Below are positions 18,250-25,685 of a stretch of DNA of 64,000 bases, piece by piece (within the stretch, counting starts at the first letter, position 1; each line of letters starts with the position of its first letter). Location of the stretch: positions 744,001 through 808,000 of the forward strand of contig NZ_BMTN01000002.1 in the NCBI RefSeq assembly GCF_014649695.1, in the 5' to 3' direction. The DNA comes from Streptomyces kurssanovii. GTDB lineage: Bacteria; Actinomycetota; Actinomycetes; Streptomycetales; Streptomycetaceae. The translations under genes and the position numbers were made by a program. The notes below the pieces were generated by a model. That model did not search any database. It saw nothing but the letters and a program-made list of their open reading frames with translations, and was not told the DNA's origin.

Positions 18250-18371
18250 GTTGCAGTTTGGTTTCCCTTGCAGTACAGAGCCTGCGGAGCATGTAACCCG
18301 CAGGCTTTTGTAGTTTTCAGACTTCTTGCAGGTTCTGGAGCAGGGCAACCCTTTGGCCCATAGGAGGGCTT
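18250..18371 (+). promoter_or_regulatory. structured 5' leader of the cold-shock gene
   Basis: This AT-richer leader runs from a TAGGCT -10-like hexamer (18236-18241) to the ribosome site GGAGGG (18363-18368). It contains a perfect 8-bp hairpin (18280-18305) followed by TTTTGTAGTTTT and several TTGCAG repeats. Long structured leaders are a known feature of cold-shock genes and act in temperature-dependent translation. Confidence 0.6.
18280..18310 (+). terminator. terminator-like hairpin in the cold-shock gene leader
   Basis: GCCTGCGG (18280-18287) and CCGCAGGC (18298-18305) form a perfect 8-bp stem with a 10-nt loop, followed by TTTTG. It looks like an intrinsic terminator but stands 60 nt before the ribosome site of the same transcript, so it may act as an attenuator or as a structural thermosensor element. 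Confidence 0.65.
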
Positions 18372-18575
18372 ATGGCTACCGGAACCGTCAAGTGGTTCAA
18401 CGCTGAAAAGGGCTTCGGCTTCATCGCCCAGGACGGCGGCGGCCCGGATGTCTTCGTCCACTACTCCGCGATCAACGCGTCCGGGTTCCGCTCCCTCGAG
18501 GAGAACCAGGTCGTGAACTTCGACGTCACCCAGGGCCCGAAGGGCCCGCAGGCGGAGAACGTCACCCCGGCCTAG
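18372..18575 (+). CDS. cold-shock protein (CspA family)
   Basis: This 67-residue single-domain RNA chaperone binds single-stranded RNA and DNA. Both RNP motifs are present: KGFGFI (RNP1, about residue 14) and DVFVHY (RNP2, about 26). The length is exactly that of the family. The ATG at 18372 follows GGAGGG at 4-nt spacing, a strong site. The gene stands alone, between mqnA (divergent) and fadD (convergent), with its own leader and terminator. Confidence 0.97.
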   Translation: MATGTVKWFNAEKGFGFIAQDGGGPDVFVHYSAINASGFRSLEENQVVNFDVTQGPKGPQAENVTPA

Positions 18576-18617
18576 TCAGCCAGGGTCGGCGATCGCGCAC
18601 GACTCAGCAGTACCCAA

Positions 18618-18656
18618 GGAGCCCCGTCCCCGTACGTCGTACGGAGCCGGGGCTCC
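18618..18656 (+). terminator. terminator of the cold-shock gene
   Basis: GGAGCCCC and GGGGCTCC form an 8-bp outer stem with an inner CGTACG-TCGTACG element, 43 nt after the stop codon. A pyrimidine-rich tract follows. Confidence 0.8.
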
Positions 18657-18657
18657 T

Positions 18658-18716
18658 GCCTTTCCCGGGCCTTTCCGGGATCTTTCCCGGCCCTTTCCCG
18701 GATCTTTCCCTTCTCT
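18658..18716. repeat. degenerate CTTTCCCGG repeats
   Basis: About five imperfect copies of CTTTCC(C)GG, arranged as two roughly 23-bp larger units, lie just after the cold-shock terminator. They lie within noncoding sequence and look like simple tandem slippage products. Confidence 0.6.
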
Positions 18717-18779
18717 CCTCAGATCTGCGGCAGGCGGTGGCAGGGCTGCGGCAGACGCTGCGGTCTCCCCGACAGGGCC

Positions 18780-20702
18780 TCAGTCGCGCCCGCCGTCGTA
18801 CAGGGCCTCGATCTCGGTCCCGAAGTCGTGGGCGATCGCCGCGCGCTTCAGCTTCAACGACGGCGTCAGATGCCCGCTCTCCTCGGTGAAGTCCACCGTC
18901 AGCACCGTGAAGCGACGGATCGACTCCGCCCGTGAGACCAGCCGGTTGGCCTCGTCGACCGCACGCCGCAGCGCGCCGAGCAGTTCCTCGTCCCGGACCA
19001 GGTCGGCCAGTGGCAGACGCACCTTCTTCTTCATCCGCCGCCAGTGGTCGAGCCCGTCCTGCTCGAGCGTGAGCAGGGCCGTGACGTACGGGCGGTTGTC
19101 ACCGACGACCATGCACTGGGACACCAGGGGGTGCGCGCGCAGCCAGTCCTCCAGCGGCGCGGGGGCGACGTTCTTGCCGCCGGAGGTGATGATGATGTCC
19201 TTCTTGCGCCCGGTGATCGTCAGGTATCCGTCCTCGTCCAGGGCACCCAGGTCACCGGTGGCCAGCCAGCCCTCGGCATCCGTCAGCGGTACGGCCTCGC
19301 CGCGCTCGGCGTCCCAGTGGCCGGCGCAGACCTGGCCGCCGCGCAGCAGTACCTCGCCGTCGTCGGCGATGCGGACCGCCGTGCCAGGCATCGGCCAGCC
19401 GACCGTGCCGAGCCGGGGCCGCAGCGGCGGGGTCACGGTCGAGGCGGCCGTCGTCTCGGTGAGCCCGTACCCCTCGAAGACCTCGATGCCGGCGCCCGCG
19501 TAGAACGAGGCGAGGCGGCTGCCGAGCGGTGAGCCGCCGCAGATGGCATACCGGACCTTGCCGCCGAGGGCCGCCCGGATCCGGCGGTAGACCAGCGGGT
19601 CGTACAGGGCCCGTGCCGCCCTGAGGCCGAGCGAAGGACCGGGGCCGGTGCCGTGCTCCGCCGCCTCCACGGCCCGCCCGTAGCGCCGCGCGATCCGCGC
19701 GGCGCGGTCGAACGAGGAGGCGCGGCCGAGTTTCTCGGCGGTGGCCCGGCCGGTGTTGAAGACCTTCTCCAGGACGTACGGGATCGCCAGCAGGAACGTC
19801 GGCCGGAAGCCGGCCAGGTCGGCGAGCAGGTCCTCGGTCCGGATCGAGGGTGCGTGTCCGAGCCGCACCCGGGCGCGCAGGCAGCCGATAGCGACCATGC
19901 GGCCGAAGACATGGGAGAGGGGCAGGAAGAGCAGGGTCGAGGCGGGTTCCTGGCTGAGCGACGTGAAGACCGGGTGCAGCAGTTCGACCGCGTTGTCGAC
20001 CTCGGCGAAGAAGTTCGCGTGGGTGACCACACAGCCCTTCGGGCGGCCGGTGGTGCCCGAGGTGTAGATCAGCGTCGCGATCGCGTCCGGCGACAGTCCG
20101 TCCCTGCGTGCCGTGACGACGGCGTCGGGGATTCCCGCCCTCTCCCCCGCCTCGCGGAGTTGGGCGACGGCCCCGGTGTCGAACTCCCACAGGTGGCTCA
20201 GGCCGGGCAGTTGCCCGCGTTCCTGACCGACCGCCCTGGCCTGTGCGGCACTCTCGACGACGCAGGCGACGGCCCCGGAGTTCTCGAGGATCCAGCGGGC
20301 CTGGAAGGCGGAGGAGGTCGGATAGACGGGGACGGTGACGAGGCCGGCGGCCCAGGCGGCGAAGTCGAGCAGCGTCCACTCGTATGTCGTACGGGACATG
20401 ATCGCGACCCGGTCGCCGGGCTCGAGCCCTTCGGCGATCAGCCCCTTCGCCACGGCGAGGACGTCCTCGGCGAACTCCGCCGCGGTCACGTCCTGCCAGG
20501 CGCCGTCCGCGTCCTTGACGCTGATGACGGCGTCGTGCGGGGCCTCTTGGGCGTTGCGGAAGGGGATGTCGGCGAGCGAGCCGTGGGTGACGGCCGGCAC
20601 GAGCGCCGGCACCGACACCTCTCGCACGACGCCGTTCACCCGCTTCTTGTGCGGTTCCACCGGCACGTGCGCACCGCCGGGGACAACCAGATCGACTGAC
20701 AC
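18780..20702 (-). CDS. long-chain fatty acid--CoA ligase (AMP-dependent)
   Basis: This 640-residue FadD-type enzyme activates fatty acids to acyl-CoA through an acyl-adenylate. The AMP-binding motif YTSGTTGRPKG is near residue 223, the FEGYGLTETTA motif near 420, and the late catalytic region LATGDLGALDEDGYL ... GRKKDIIITSGGKN is complete. The GTG at 20702 follows GAGGAG with 6-nt spacing. It faces away from the maoC gene; a palindrome shared with the nearby tetR promoter lies about 190 bp upstream, suggesting control by that regulator. Confidence 0.94.
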   Translation of the reverse strand: MSVDLVVPGGAHVPVEPHKKRVNGVVREVSVPALVPAVTHGSLADIPFRNAQEAPHDAVISVKDADGAWQDVTAAEFAEDVLAVAKGLIAEGLEPGDRVAIMSRTTYEWTLLDFAAWAAGLVTVPVYPTSSAFQARWILENSGAVACVVESAAQARAVGQERGQLPGLSHLWEFDTGAVAQLREAGERAGIPDAVVTARRDGLSPDAIATLIYTSGTTGRPKGCVVTHANFFAEVDNAVELLHPVFTSLSQEPASTLLFLPLSHVFGRMVAIGCLRARVRLGHAPSIRTEDLLADLAGFRPTFLLAIPYVLEKVFNTGRATAEKLGRASSFDRAARIARRYGRAVEAAEHGTGPGPSLGLRAARALYDPLVYRRIRAALGGKVRYAICGGSPLGSRLASFYAGAGIEVFEGYGLTETTAASTVTPPLRPRLGTVGWPMPGTAVRIADDGEVLLRGGQVCAGHWDAERGEAVPLTDAEGWLATGDLGALDEDGYLTITGRKKDIIITSGGKNVAPAPLEDWLRAHPLVSQCMVVGDNRPYVTALLTLEQDGLDHWRRMKKKVRLPLADLVRDEELLGALRRAVDEANRLVSRAESIRRFTVLTVDFTEESGHLTPSLKLKRAAIAHDFGTEIEALYDGGRD

Positions 20703-21111
20703 GTGCGGCTCCTCGTCGCGAAGGCTGACAGGCGTGCTGCGCAGGGGGCCGGCCGGCTCACGCGTGTTCGGCGACCACGGTGGCGTCCTGACCGCCCGGG
20801 TCCCGGAGGCAGTTCGGCCCGCGGCCGGGCGCTCGCGTTCCGCGCGGCGACGTCCGCCCCATCTCGACCAGCTCCTGACTTCTGAGTAACCTTACTCAGG
20901 AGTAAATCTACGACCGAGCAGGAGCCAGGACAATGGCCGATCGCTGTCCGACCTTCACCGGCAGGCCGTCGGCCGGACCGTTTGCGCGGTGGAGCAAGGT
21001 AGGCAGGACAGGTAAGGCGGGCAAGGCGGGAATCATGAGCGGCGCCGGGGCAGCGATCGCCGGCGTGGCAGGCCCGAAGCCGCGTGCCTGCCGCCGGAAT
21101 CCGCTGGGGGC
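20703..21111. other. intergenic region between fadD and maoC
   Basis: These 409 nt hold the divergent promoters of fadD and maoC and the operator at 20882-20905. A 60-codon open frame at 20933-21115 on the plus strand is low-complexity Gly/Ala/Lys sequence without a good ribosome site, so I do not call it a gene. I see nothing else. Confidence 0.6.
20882..20905. promoter_or_regulatory. putative TetR operator between fadD and maoC
   Basis: CTGAGTAA-CC-TTACTCAG is a perfect 8-bp inverted repeat (20882-20899) and runs into AGTAA, so that TTACTCAGGAGTAA (20892-20905) is a second overlapping palindrome. The sequence CTTACTCAGSAGTAA followed by CTACGACC recurs in the promoter of the nearby tetR gene (22654-22667). 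On the plus strand TTCTGA and TAAATC with 17-bp spacing overlap the site and could be the maoC promoter. Confidence 0.75.
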
Positions 21112-21981
21112 GTGAGCGTGCGGACCGTCACCCTCGCTTCGGCGCCCGCTCTCACGCCACTGCTCGTCCGCGGGGCGGCACTCTCACCGATGAAGCGCCG
21201 GGTCCGTGCCGGGGCGCAATCGCCCGGCACCCGGCTGGTACTGCCCGGCGCCCGTACCGACGCCGCGCGGCTCGCCGCGTACGCCGGCGTCTGCGGCTTC
21301 CCGGCGGGCGGGCCACTGCCGCTCCCCTACCCGCACATCCTCGGATTCCCGCTCGCCATGCGACTGATGGCCGACCGTGCCTTCCCGCTGCCGCTCCTCG
21401 GCCTGGTCCACACCCGCATCGAGATCATCCGGCACGGACCCGCGCTGACGTCGGCCGACCGGCCGGAACTCGCGGTGCACGCCGAGGAACCGGTCCCCCA
21501 CCGGCGCGGCACCGAAGTGCTCATGGTGACCCGGGCGTGCCTCGACGGCGAGCTCGTGTGGGAGTCCCGCAGCTCCTATCTCGCCCGGCACCGCACCGGT
21601 CACGACGGTCCGCGGGAAAGCGCCCCCGCCGCCGGGTCGTTGCCCGCCGTCACCGGGTGGCGGGTCCCCGGCGACCTCGGCCGCCGCTACGGCGCCGTCT
21701 CCGGGGACCGCAACCCGATCCATCTGCACCCGCTCACGGCAAGGCTCTTCGGATTCCCCCGCGCCATCGCCCACGGTATGTGGACGGTCGCGCGCTGCCT
21801 GGCGGAGGCCGAGCGGACGAGCGGGCCGGCGGAGAGCGCACGGGCCGCGTTCCGGGCGCCCGTGCTGCTGCCCGCCGATGTCACCTACGCGGCACGCACC
21901 GGCCCGGGCGGCACCCGCTTCGAACTGCGCAGCGGCGACCGCGTGCACCTCACCGGGGAGACCAGCGCTCCCCCTGCATGA
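21112..21981 (+). CDS. MaoC/FAS1-type dehydratase-like protein
   Basis: This 289-residue hotdog-fold protein belongs to the MaoC dehydratase superfamily, enzymes that hydrate enoyl-CoA or dehydrate 3-hydroxyacyl thioesters. The N-terminal half is a degenerate hotdog (LPYPHILGFPLAMRLM), and the C-terminal half has the hydratase signature YGAVSGDRNPIHLH with the catalytic D and H pair. The GTG at 21112 is chosen, with a second GTG at 21118 also possible; the ribosome site is poor. Its end overlaps the convergent tetR gene by 32 bp. With fadD it suggests a fatty-acid unit controlled by that TetR. Confidence 0.88.
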   Translation: MSVRTVTLASAPALTPLLVRGAALSPMKRRVRAGAQSPGTRLVLPGARTDAARLAAYAGVCGFPAGGPLPLPYPHILGFPLAMRLMADRAFPLPLLGLVHTRIEIIRHGPALTSADRPELAVHAEEPVPHRRGTEVLMVTRACLDGELVWESRSSYLARHRTGHDGPRESAPAAGSLPAVTGWRVPGDLGRRYGAVSGDRNPIHLHPLTARLFGFPRAIAHGMWTVARCLAEAERTSGPAESARAAFRAPVLLPADVTYAARTGPGGTRFELRSGDRVHLTGETSAPPA

Positions 21982-22627
21982 GGCCGCCGAGTCCGGTCCA
22001 CGCGAAGTTCATCAGGAGGCCGGCGGCCTCCTTCGCCGAGATGCCGCCGGCGTCGTTCGCCCACCCCGCGAGCGACTCCGCGGCCCCCACGAGCGCCTGT
22101 GCGAGGCCTTCGATGTCCCGGTCGGCCAGCTCGGAGCTGCGGTGCGAGCCCGCCGTTCCCGGCGCGGGAGGCACACCCTGTTCGGCCGCCGCGCCGATCA
22201 GCACGGTCACGAAGGCGGCGATCTCCGACCGCATCCGCGCGACCTCCGCCGCGAACGGCTCGCCGTGCGTACGCGCCTGGCGGTGCAGCACCGACCAGCC
22301 GTCCGGGTTCTGCTGCGTGTGCCGGAAGAAGGCCTCCAGCCCCGCCCACATCTGCTGATCCGCCGTCAGCCCGGGCTGGATCGCCGCCTGCACGGCCTCG
22401 GTCAGCCGCTGCGCCTCCCGCCTGATGCAGGCGGTGAAGAGCTCCTCCTTGGAATTCAGGTACAGGTACACCAAGGGCTTGGACACACCGGCGAGCTCCG
22501 CGATCTCGTCCATCGAGGCGGCCCGGTAGCCCAGCTGCCCGAAGGTCCGCACGGCGGCGTCCATCATCTGCTGCTCACGCACGGCCCGCGGCATGCGCTT
22601 GGTCCTCGCGCTCTTCACCGCACTCAT
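21950..22627 (-). CDS. TetR-family regulator, probably of the fadD/maoC genes
   Basis: This 225-residue repressor has an N-terminal helix-turn-helix (about residues 20-65: SMDEIAELAGVSKPLVYLYL, then NSKEELF), and a ligand-binding C-terminal domain. The ATG at 22627 follows GGGAGG. A 16-bp palindrome in its own promoter (22653-22668) matches one in front of fadD and maoC, so it probably represses itself and those genes and senses an acyl-CoA or related ligand. That assignment is inferred from the shared motif and context. Confidence 0.92.
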   Translation of the reverse strand: MSAVKSARTKRMPRAVREQQMMDAAVRTFGQLGYRAASMDEIAELAGVSKPLVYLYLNSKEELFTACIRREAQRLTEAVQAAIQPGLTADQQMWAGLEAFFRHTQQNPDGWSVLHRQARTHGEPFAAEVARMRSEIAAFVTVLIGAAAEQGVPPAPGTAGSHRSSELADRDIEGLAQALVGAAESLAGWANDAGGISAKEAAGLLMNFAWTGLGGLMQGERWSPR

Positions 22628-22653
22628 CTCAGTGTTCCTCCCGCCCCGTGCCC

Positions 22654-22667
22654 TTACTCAGCAGTAA
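22654..22667. promoter_or_regulatory. putative TetR autoregulatory operator
   Basis: TTACTCAGCAGTAA, extended to CTTACT-CAGC-AGTAAG, lies 27 bp upstream of the tetR start codon. It and the following CTACGACC match the site between fadD and maoC almost base for base, which is the main evidence for a common regulator. Confidence 0.75.
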
Positions 22668-22792
22668 GCCTACGACCCTGGCAGTTGACTGCGTCATAGC
22701 GGCGTTCATGGCCCGCATTAAGGTCCACTCCGCGCGACGGGGTCAACCGCGCGCGACGGGTCTCGGCCGTATCCGGGCGGTCCTGGACATGC

Positions 22793-22828
22793 GTGTGCTG
22801 TGCCCGCGGCGAGGCGGACACAGCACAC
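22793..22828. repeat. 10-bp perfect inverted repeat in a gene-free stretch
   Basis: GTGTGCTGTG (22793-22802) and CACAGCACAC (22819-22828) form a perfect stem with a 16-nt G/C-rich loop. No gene ends close by on the plus strand, and the transporter on the minus strand already has a nearer terminator. It could be a second terminator, a protein site or part of an unannotated RNA. Confidence 0.5.
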
Positions 22829-22984
22829 GGTCGGCGTTCCCTTCACCAGGAGCCGGGACCATCGAGGGATCAGGGCCGGATCTGCTTCATGCCCTCTCGA
22901 TCACCATGCTCGACCTGCCGGAGGTCCACCGGCGGCAGGCCGTGGCGAACGGGCGGTTCGCCGCGCATCGCCCCGCAGAAGACC

Positions 22985-23016
22985 GTGGGCCTCGCCCGGT
23001 GACGGGAGAGGCCCAC
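22985..23016 (-). terminator. hairpin terminator after the DAACS transporter
   Basis: GTGGGCCTC and GAGGCCCAC form a 9-bp perfect stem, with further CCCG-CGGG pairing inside, 40 nt past the transporter stop codon. Confidence 0.75.
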
Positions 23017-23056
23017 GAGGGAGACGGTCGCACGGACCGCCCGACGCGATGGGGTG

Positions 23057-24430
23057 TCAGGCGGGGACCGGCACGGTCCCTTTCTCCTCGGCCGTCACGG
23101 CGTCGGTGCCGGCCTCGGTCCCGCCGTCGATGTCGTCGATCGGCGAGGAGGTGGCGCTGTTGTACGCGTCGTGGTCGAGGATCTGCTCACGCGCCGCGAC
23201 GATGACGGGAACGAGCGCCTGGCCCGCGACGTTGGTGGCGGTGCGCATCATGTCCAGGATCGGGTCGATCGCCATCAGCAGGCCGACGCCCTCCAGCGGG
23301 AGGCCCAGCGTGGACAGGGTCAGCGTCAGCATGACCGTCGCGCCGGTCAGACCGGCGGTGGCGGCGGAGCCGACGACGGAGACGAAGGCGATCAGCAGGT
23401 AGTCCTGGAGGCCGAGCTGCACGTCGAAGATCTGCGCGATGAAGATCGCGGCGAGCGCCGGGTAGATGGCGGCGCAGCCGTCCATCTTGGTGGTCGCGCC
23501 GAACGGGACCGCGAAGCTCGTGTACTCCTTCGGGACGCCGAGACGCTCGGTGACCTTCTGGGTGACCGGCATGGTGCCGACCGAGGAGCGGGAGACGAAC
23601 GCCAGCTGGATGGCCGGCCAGGCGCCCTTGAAGAACTGGACCGGGTTGACCTTCGCGACGGTCGCGAGCAGCAGCGGGTAGACGCCGAACAGGACCAGCG
23701 CGCAGCCGATGTAGACGTCGGCGGTGAAGGTGGCGTACTTGCCGATGAGCTCCCAGCCGTAGTCGGCGATGGCGAAGCCGATGAGGCCGACGGTGCCGAT
23801 GGGCGCGAGGCGGATGACCCACCACAGGGCCTTCTGGAGCAGCTCGAGCACCGACTCGCTCAGGTCGAGGATCGGCTTGGCGCGGTCACCGAGCTTGAGC
23901 GCGGCGATACCGGCGACGGCGGCCATGAAGACGATCTGGAGCACTTCCAGCTCGGTGAACGGCGTGATGATGTCCGTCGGGACGATGCCGGTGAGGAAGT
24001 CGATCCAGGTTCCGGTGTTCTCCGGCTTCTGGCCGTCCTTCGGGGTGAGGCCGGTGCCCGCGCCCGGGTCGGTGACCAGTCCGATGACGAGGCCGATGGC
24101 GACGGCGATCAGCGACGTGATCATGAACCACAGCAGCGTGCGGCCGGCCAGCCGTGCGGCGTTGTTGACCTTCCGCAGGTTGGTGATCGACACCAGGATG
24201 GCGAAGAACACGAGCGGCGCGACGGCCAGCTTCAGCAGCTGGACGAAGATCGAGCCGACCTGGTCGAGGGTGTCCTTCAGCCAGCCGATGTCCTGGCTGC
24301 GGGCGAGGGCGCCGAGCAGGACGCCGAGGGCCAGACCGGCGACGATCTGGGCCCAGAAGGGGACCTTGGGTATACGGAATCCGGAGCCGGACTGCTTTCC
24401 GGCAGGGGTGGACGCGGTGTTCGCGGACAC
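23057..24430 (-). CDS. DAACS-family (dicarboxylate/amino acid:cation) symporter
   Basis: This 457-residue membrane protein imports an anionic substrate with protons or sodium. It shows about eight transmembrane segments and the two re-entrant hairpin regions: the serine-rich SRSSVGTMP and the D-G-C-A-A-I-Y region, then GATVMLTLTLSTLGLP and the D-x-x-x-D-M-M-R-T-A-T-N-V-x-G signature. Glutamate, C4-dicarboxylate and L-cystine (TcyP) transporters share this family. A cysteine-rich leader peptide gene lies upstream, which favours cystine or a sulfur-related role (inference). The GTG at 24430 follows GGAG with 7-nt spacing. Confidence 0.92.
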   Translation of the reverse strand: MSANTASTPAGKQSGSGFRIPKVPFWAQIVAGLALGVLLGALARSQDIGWLKDTLDQVGSIFVQLLKLAVAPLVFFAILVSITNLRKVNNAARLAGRTLLWFMITSLIAVAIGLVIGLVTDPGAGTGLTPKDGQKPENTGTWIDFLTGIVPTDIITPFTELEVLQIVFMAAVAGIAALKLGDRAKPILDLSESVLELLQKALWWVIRLAPIGTVGLIGFAIADYGWELIGKYATFTADVYIGCALVLFGVYPLLLATVAKVNPVQFFKGAWPAIQLAFVSRSSVGTMPVTQKVTERLGVPKEYTSFAVPFGATTKMDGCAAIYPALAAIFIAQIFDVQLGLQDYLLIAFVSVVGSAATAGLTGATVMLTLTLSTLGLPLEGVGLLMAIDPILDMMRTATNVAGQALVPVIVAAREQILDHDAYNSATSSPIDDIDGGTEAGTDAVTAEEKGTVPVPA

Positions 24431-24475
24431 GGACGCACTCCAGTGGTGGCGTTCGGGAAGTACAGGGGACGGGGT

Positions 24476-24508
24476 GCGGCGCCCGTGCGCGTGAAGGCGC
24501 GGCGCCGC
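24476..24508 (-). other. RNA hairpin between leader peptide and transporter
   Basis: In the 95-nt gap between the leader-peptide stop and the transporter start, GGCGCCGC (24501-24508) and GCGGCGCC (24476-24483) form a perfect 8-bp stem with a 17-nt loop. It is well placed to take part in attenuation, though no U-tract follows and it does not cover the transporter ribosome site. Confidence 0.5.
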
Positions 24509-24525
24509 TGCGTGATGCCGGGTTG

Positions 24526-24633
24526 TCAGATGTGGCGGCAACAGACCGCGGACATGCAGCGGCACAGATCGACATGCAGGCGCGCCACGAGCAGGAGGCT
24601 CGCGGCGTCTGGGTGGCGCACTGCTGTCTTCAC
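24526..24633 (-). CDS. cysteine-rich leader peptide upstream of the DAACS transporter
   Basis: This 35-codon ORF starts with GTG at 24633 and ends with TGA at 24526. The product carries LHVDLCRCMSAVCC near its end, with four cysteines in the last twelve residues. It fits the actinobacterial putative leader peptides (L-H-V-D-L-x-R-x-x-S-A-x-C-R) found before sulfur-assimilation genes, where ribosome pausing at cysteine codons controls the downstream gene. There is no Shine-Dalgarno, but TTGAGC, an 18-bp spacer and TAACGT lie so that transcription would begin at or next to the GTG. The transporter starts 95 nt downstream. Confidence 0.82.
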   Translation of the reverse strand: MKTAVRHPDAASLLLVARLHVDLCRCMSAVCCRHI

Positions 24634-24670
24634 GCCGAATACGTTAACACTTGAACTTATCGAAGCTCAA
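24634..24670 (-). promoter_or_regulatory. promoter for a leaderless leader-peptide transcript
   Basis: On the minus strand TTGAGC (24665-24670), an 18-bp spacer and TAACGT (24641-24646) are followed by 7 nt and then the GTG of the peptide. This spacing puts the transcription start at the start codon. The surrounding 40 bp are AT-rich for this genome. Confidence 0.65.
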
Positions 24671-24726
24671 AGCTCCCCTTTGGGACCCCTGTCGGGCCCG
24701 CCCTGCCGGGTGACCGTCGGCCCGCC

Positions 24727-25023
24727 CTACTGGGTGACGCCGTCCTCCTGCTTGCGGTTGGCCTCGAGGCGGGCCTTGGCGCTGTCCACCTTGGTGACGA
24801 TCTGGGCGGACATCGCGTCACGCTGCTTGCGCAGCAGCACGAAGCTGAGCGGCGCGGAGAGCACGAGCGAGAGCAGCACGACCCAGACGAAGTTGGAGTC
24901 GCCGAGCCCCTTGGGGAGGGCGCCGACCTGGACCAGTCCGGCGACGACGACGAAACAGCCGACGAAGATCGCCAGACGCAGTGCGGTGTACTTGATCGCG
25001 GCACTCGTCCTTGCAGCGGACAC
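24727..25023 (-). CDS. DUF4229 small membrane protein
   Basis: This 98-residue actinobacterial protein has two transmembrane helices (about residues 14-36 and 46-64) joined by a short loop with G-x-G-D-S-N-F-V-W, then a charged cytoplasmic tail with R-K-Q-R-D. The architecture is that of DUF4229. Function is unknown. The GTG at 25023 has AAGGAAGAAGG upstream. It sits between the GNAT gene and the leader peptide on the same strand. Confidence 0.88.
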   Translation of the reverse strand: MSAARTSAAIKYTALRLAIFVGCFVVVAGLVQVGALPKGLGDSNFVWVVLLSLVLSAPLSFVLLRKQRDAMSAQIVTKVDSAKARLEANRKQEDGVTQ

Positions 25024-25087
25024 GGCGGGCCTTCTTCCTTGCGTACGACGTGGGTGCCTGTCCAGTGAAGCACGCCGCCCCGAAGGG

Positions 25088-25612
25088 CTAGCCGAGGGGC
25101 AGCAGCATGATGACGTCGTCGCGGTCGTCGCCGTCGCCGACCCGGATCGCTCCCGGCACCCGGCCGACCTCCTTGTAGCCGCAGGCCGCGTAGAAGCGGT
25201 CGGCGCCGGTGCCGCCGCGGCAGGTGAGACGTATCGCCTCGATGCCCTCGAAGCCGCGAGCGGCGTCGGCGGCGGCGGCCATCAGGTCGCGCCCGTAGCC
25301 CTGGCCCTGGTGGCCGGGGTGGACCATCACCGTGTAGAGCCAGATCCAGTGCTTCATCAGACGGTGGGTGTTGAAGGCGAGGAAGGCGGTGGCCGCGATC
25401 GCGCCGGCCTCGTCGCGGCCGACGAGCAGCCGCATCCGGCCCTCGGCGATGGCGGTGAGGTGGCCGAGCCACCCCGGCCGGACGTCCTCGGCCGTCACGG
25501 GCGGGACGAAGCCGACGGCGCCGCCCGCGTTGCTGACGTCCGTCCAGAGTGCGACGACACCGTCCCGCAACTCGTTCGTGAGGGCCGGGTCGAGTTCGAA
25601 GGTGAGGGCCAT
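25088..25612 (-). CDS. GNAT N-acetyltransferase
   Basis: This 174-residue acetyltransferase has the core VMVHPGHQGQGYGRDLM (acetyl-CoA loop at about residues 98-110) and the following F-Y-A-A-C-G-Y-K-E-V-G-R-V-P. The start MALTFELDP gives a complete domain. It is monocistronic or in a loose group with the DUF4229 gene; the mqnE terminator lies just upstream. Substrate unknown. Confidence 0.9.
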   Translation of the reverse strand: MALTFELDPALTNELRDGVVALWTDVSNAGGAVGFVPPVTAEDVRPGWLGHLTAIAEGRMRLLVGRDEAGAIAATAFLAFNTHRLMKHWIWLYTVMVHPGHQGQGYGRDLMAAAADAARGFEGIEAIRLTCRGGTGADRFYAACGYKEVGRVPGAIRVGDGDDRDDVIMLLPLG

Positions 25613-25630
25613 GCGGGCCAGCGTAGAAAA

Positions 25631-25660
25631 CGGCGAACCCCGGCCGGGGCCGGGGTTCGC
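25631..25660 (-). terminator. strong intrinsic terminator of mqnE
   Basis: GCGAACCCCGGC (25633-25644) and GCCGGGGTTCGC (25649-25660) form a perfect 12-bp stem with a 4-nt loop, 25 nt after the mqnE stop. On the minus strand it is followed by CGTTTTC, a U-rich tail. Confidence 0.88.
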
Positions 25661-25685
25661 AGAGCGAGACGGACGCGTTCCGGTC

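Larger units (their letters stand above)
22628..23056. other. gene-free region between tetR and the DAACS transporter
   Basis: These 429 nt carry the tetR promoter and operator, a long perfect hairpin (22793-22828) and the transporter terminator (22985-23016). Open frames on the plus strand have no conserved content. Confidence 0.6.

Noticed and set aside
20933-21115. A 60-codon ORF between fadD and maoC
   Set aside because: There is no good ribosome site, and the product is Gly/Ala/Lys/Arg low-complexity sequence.
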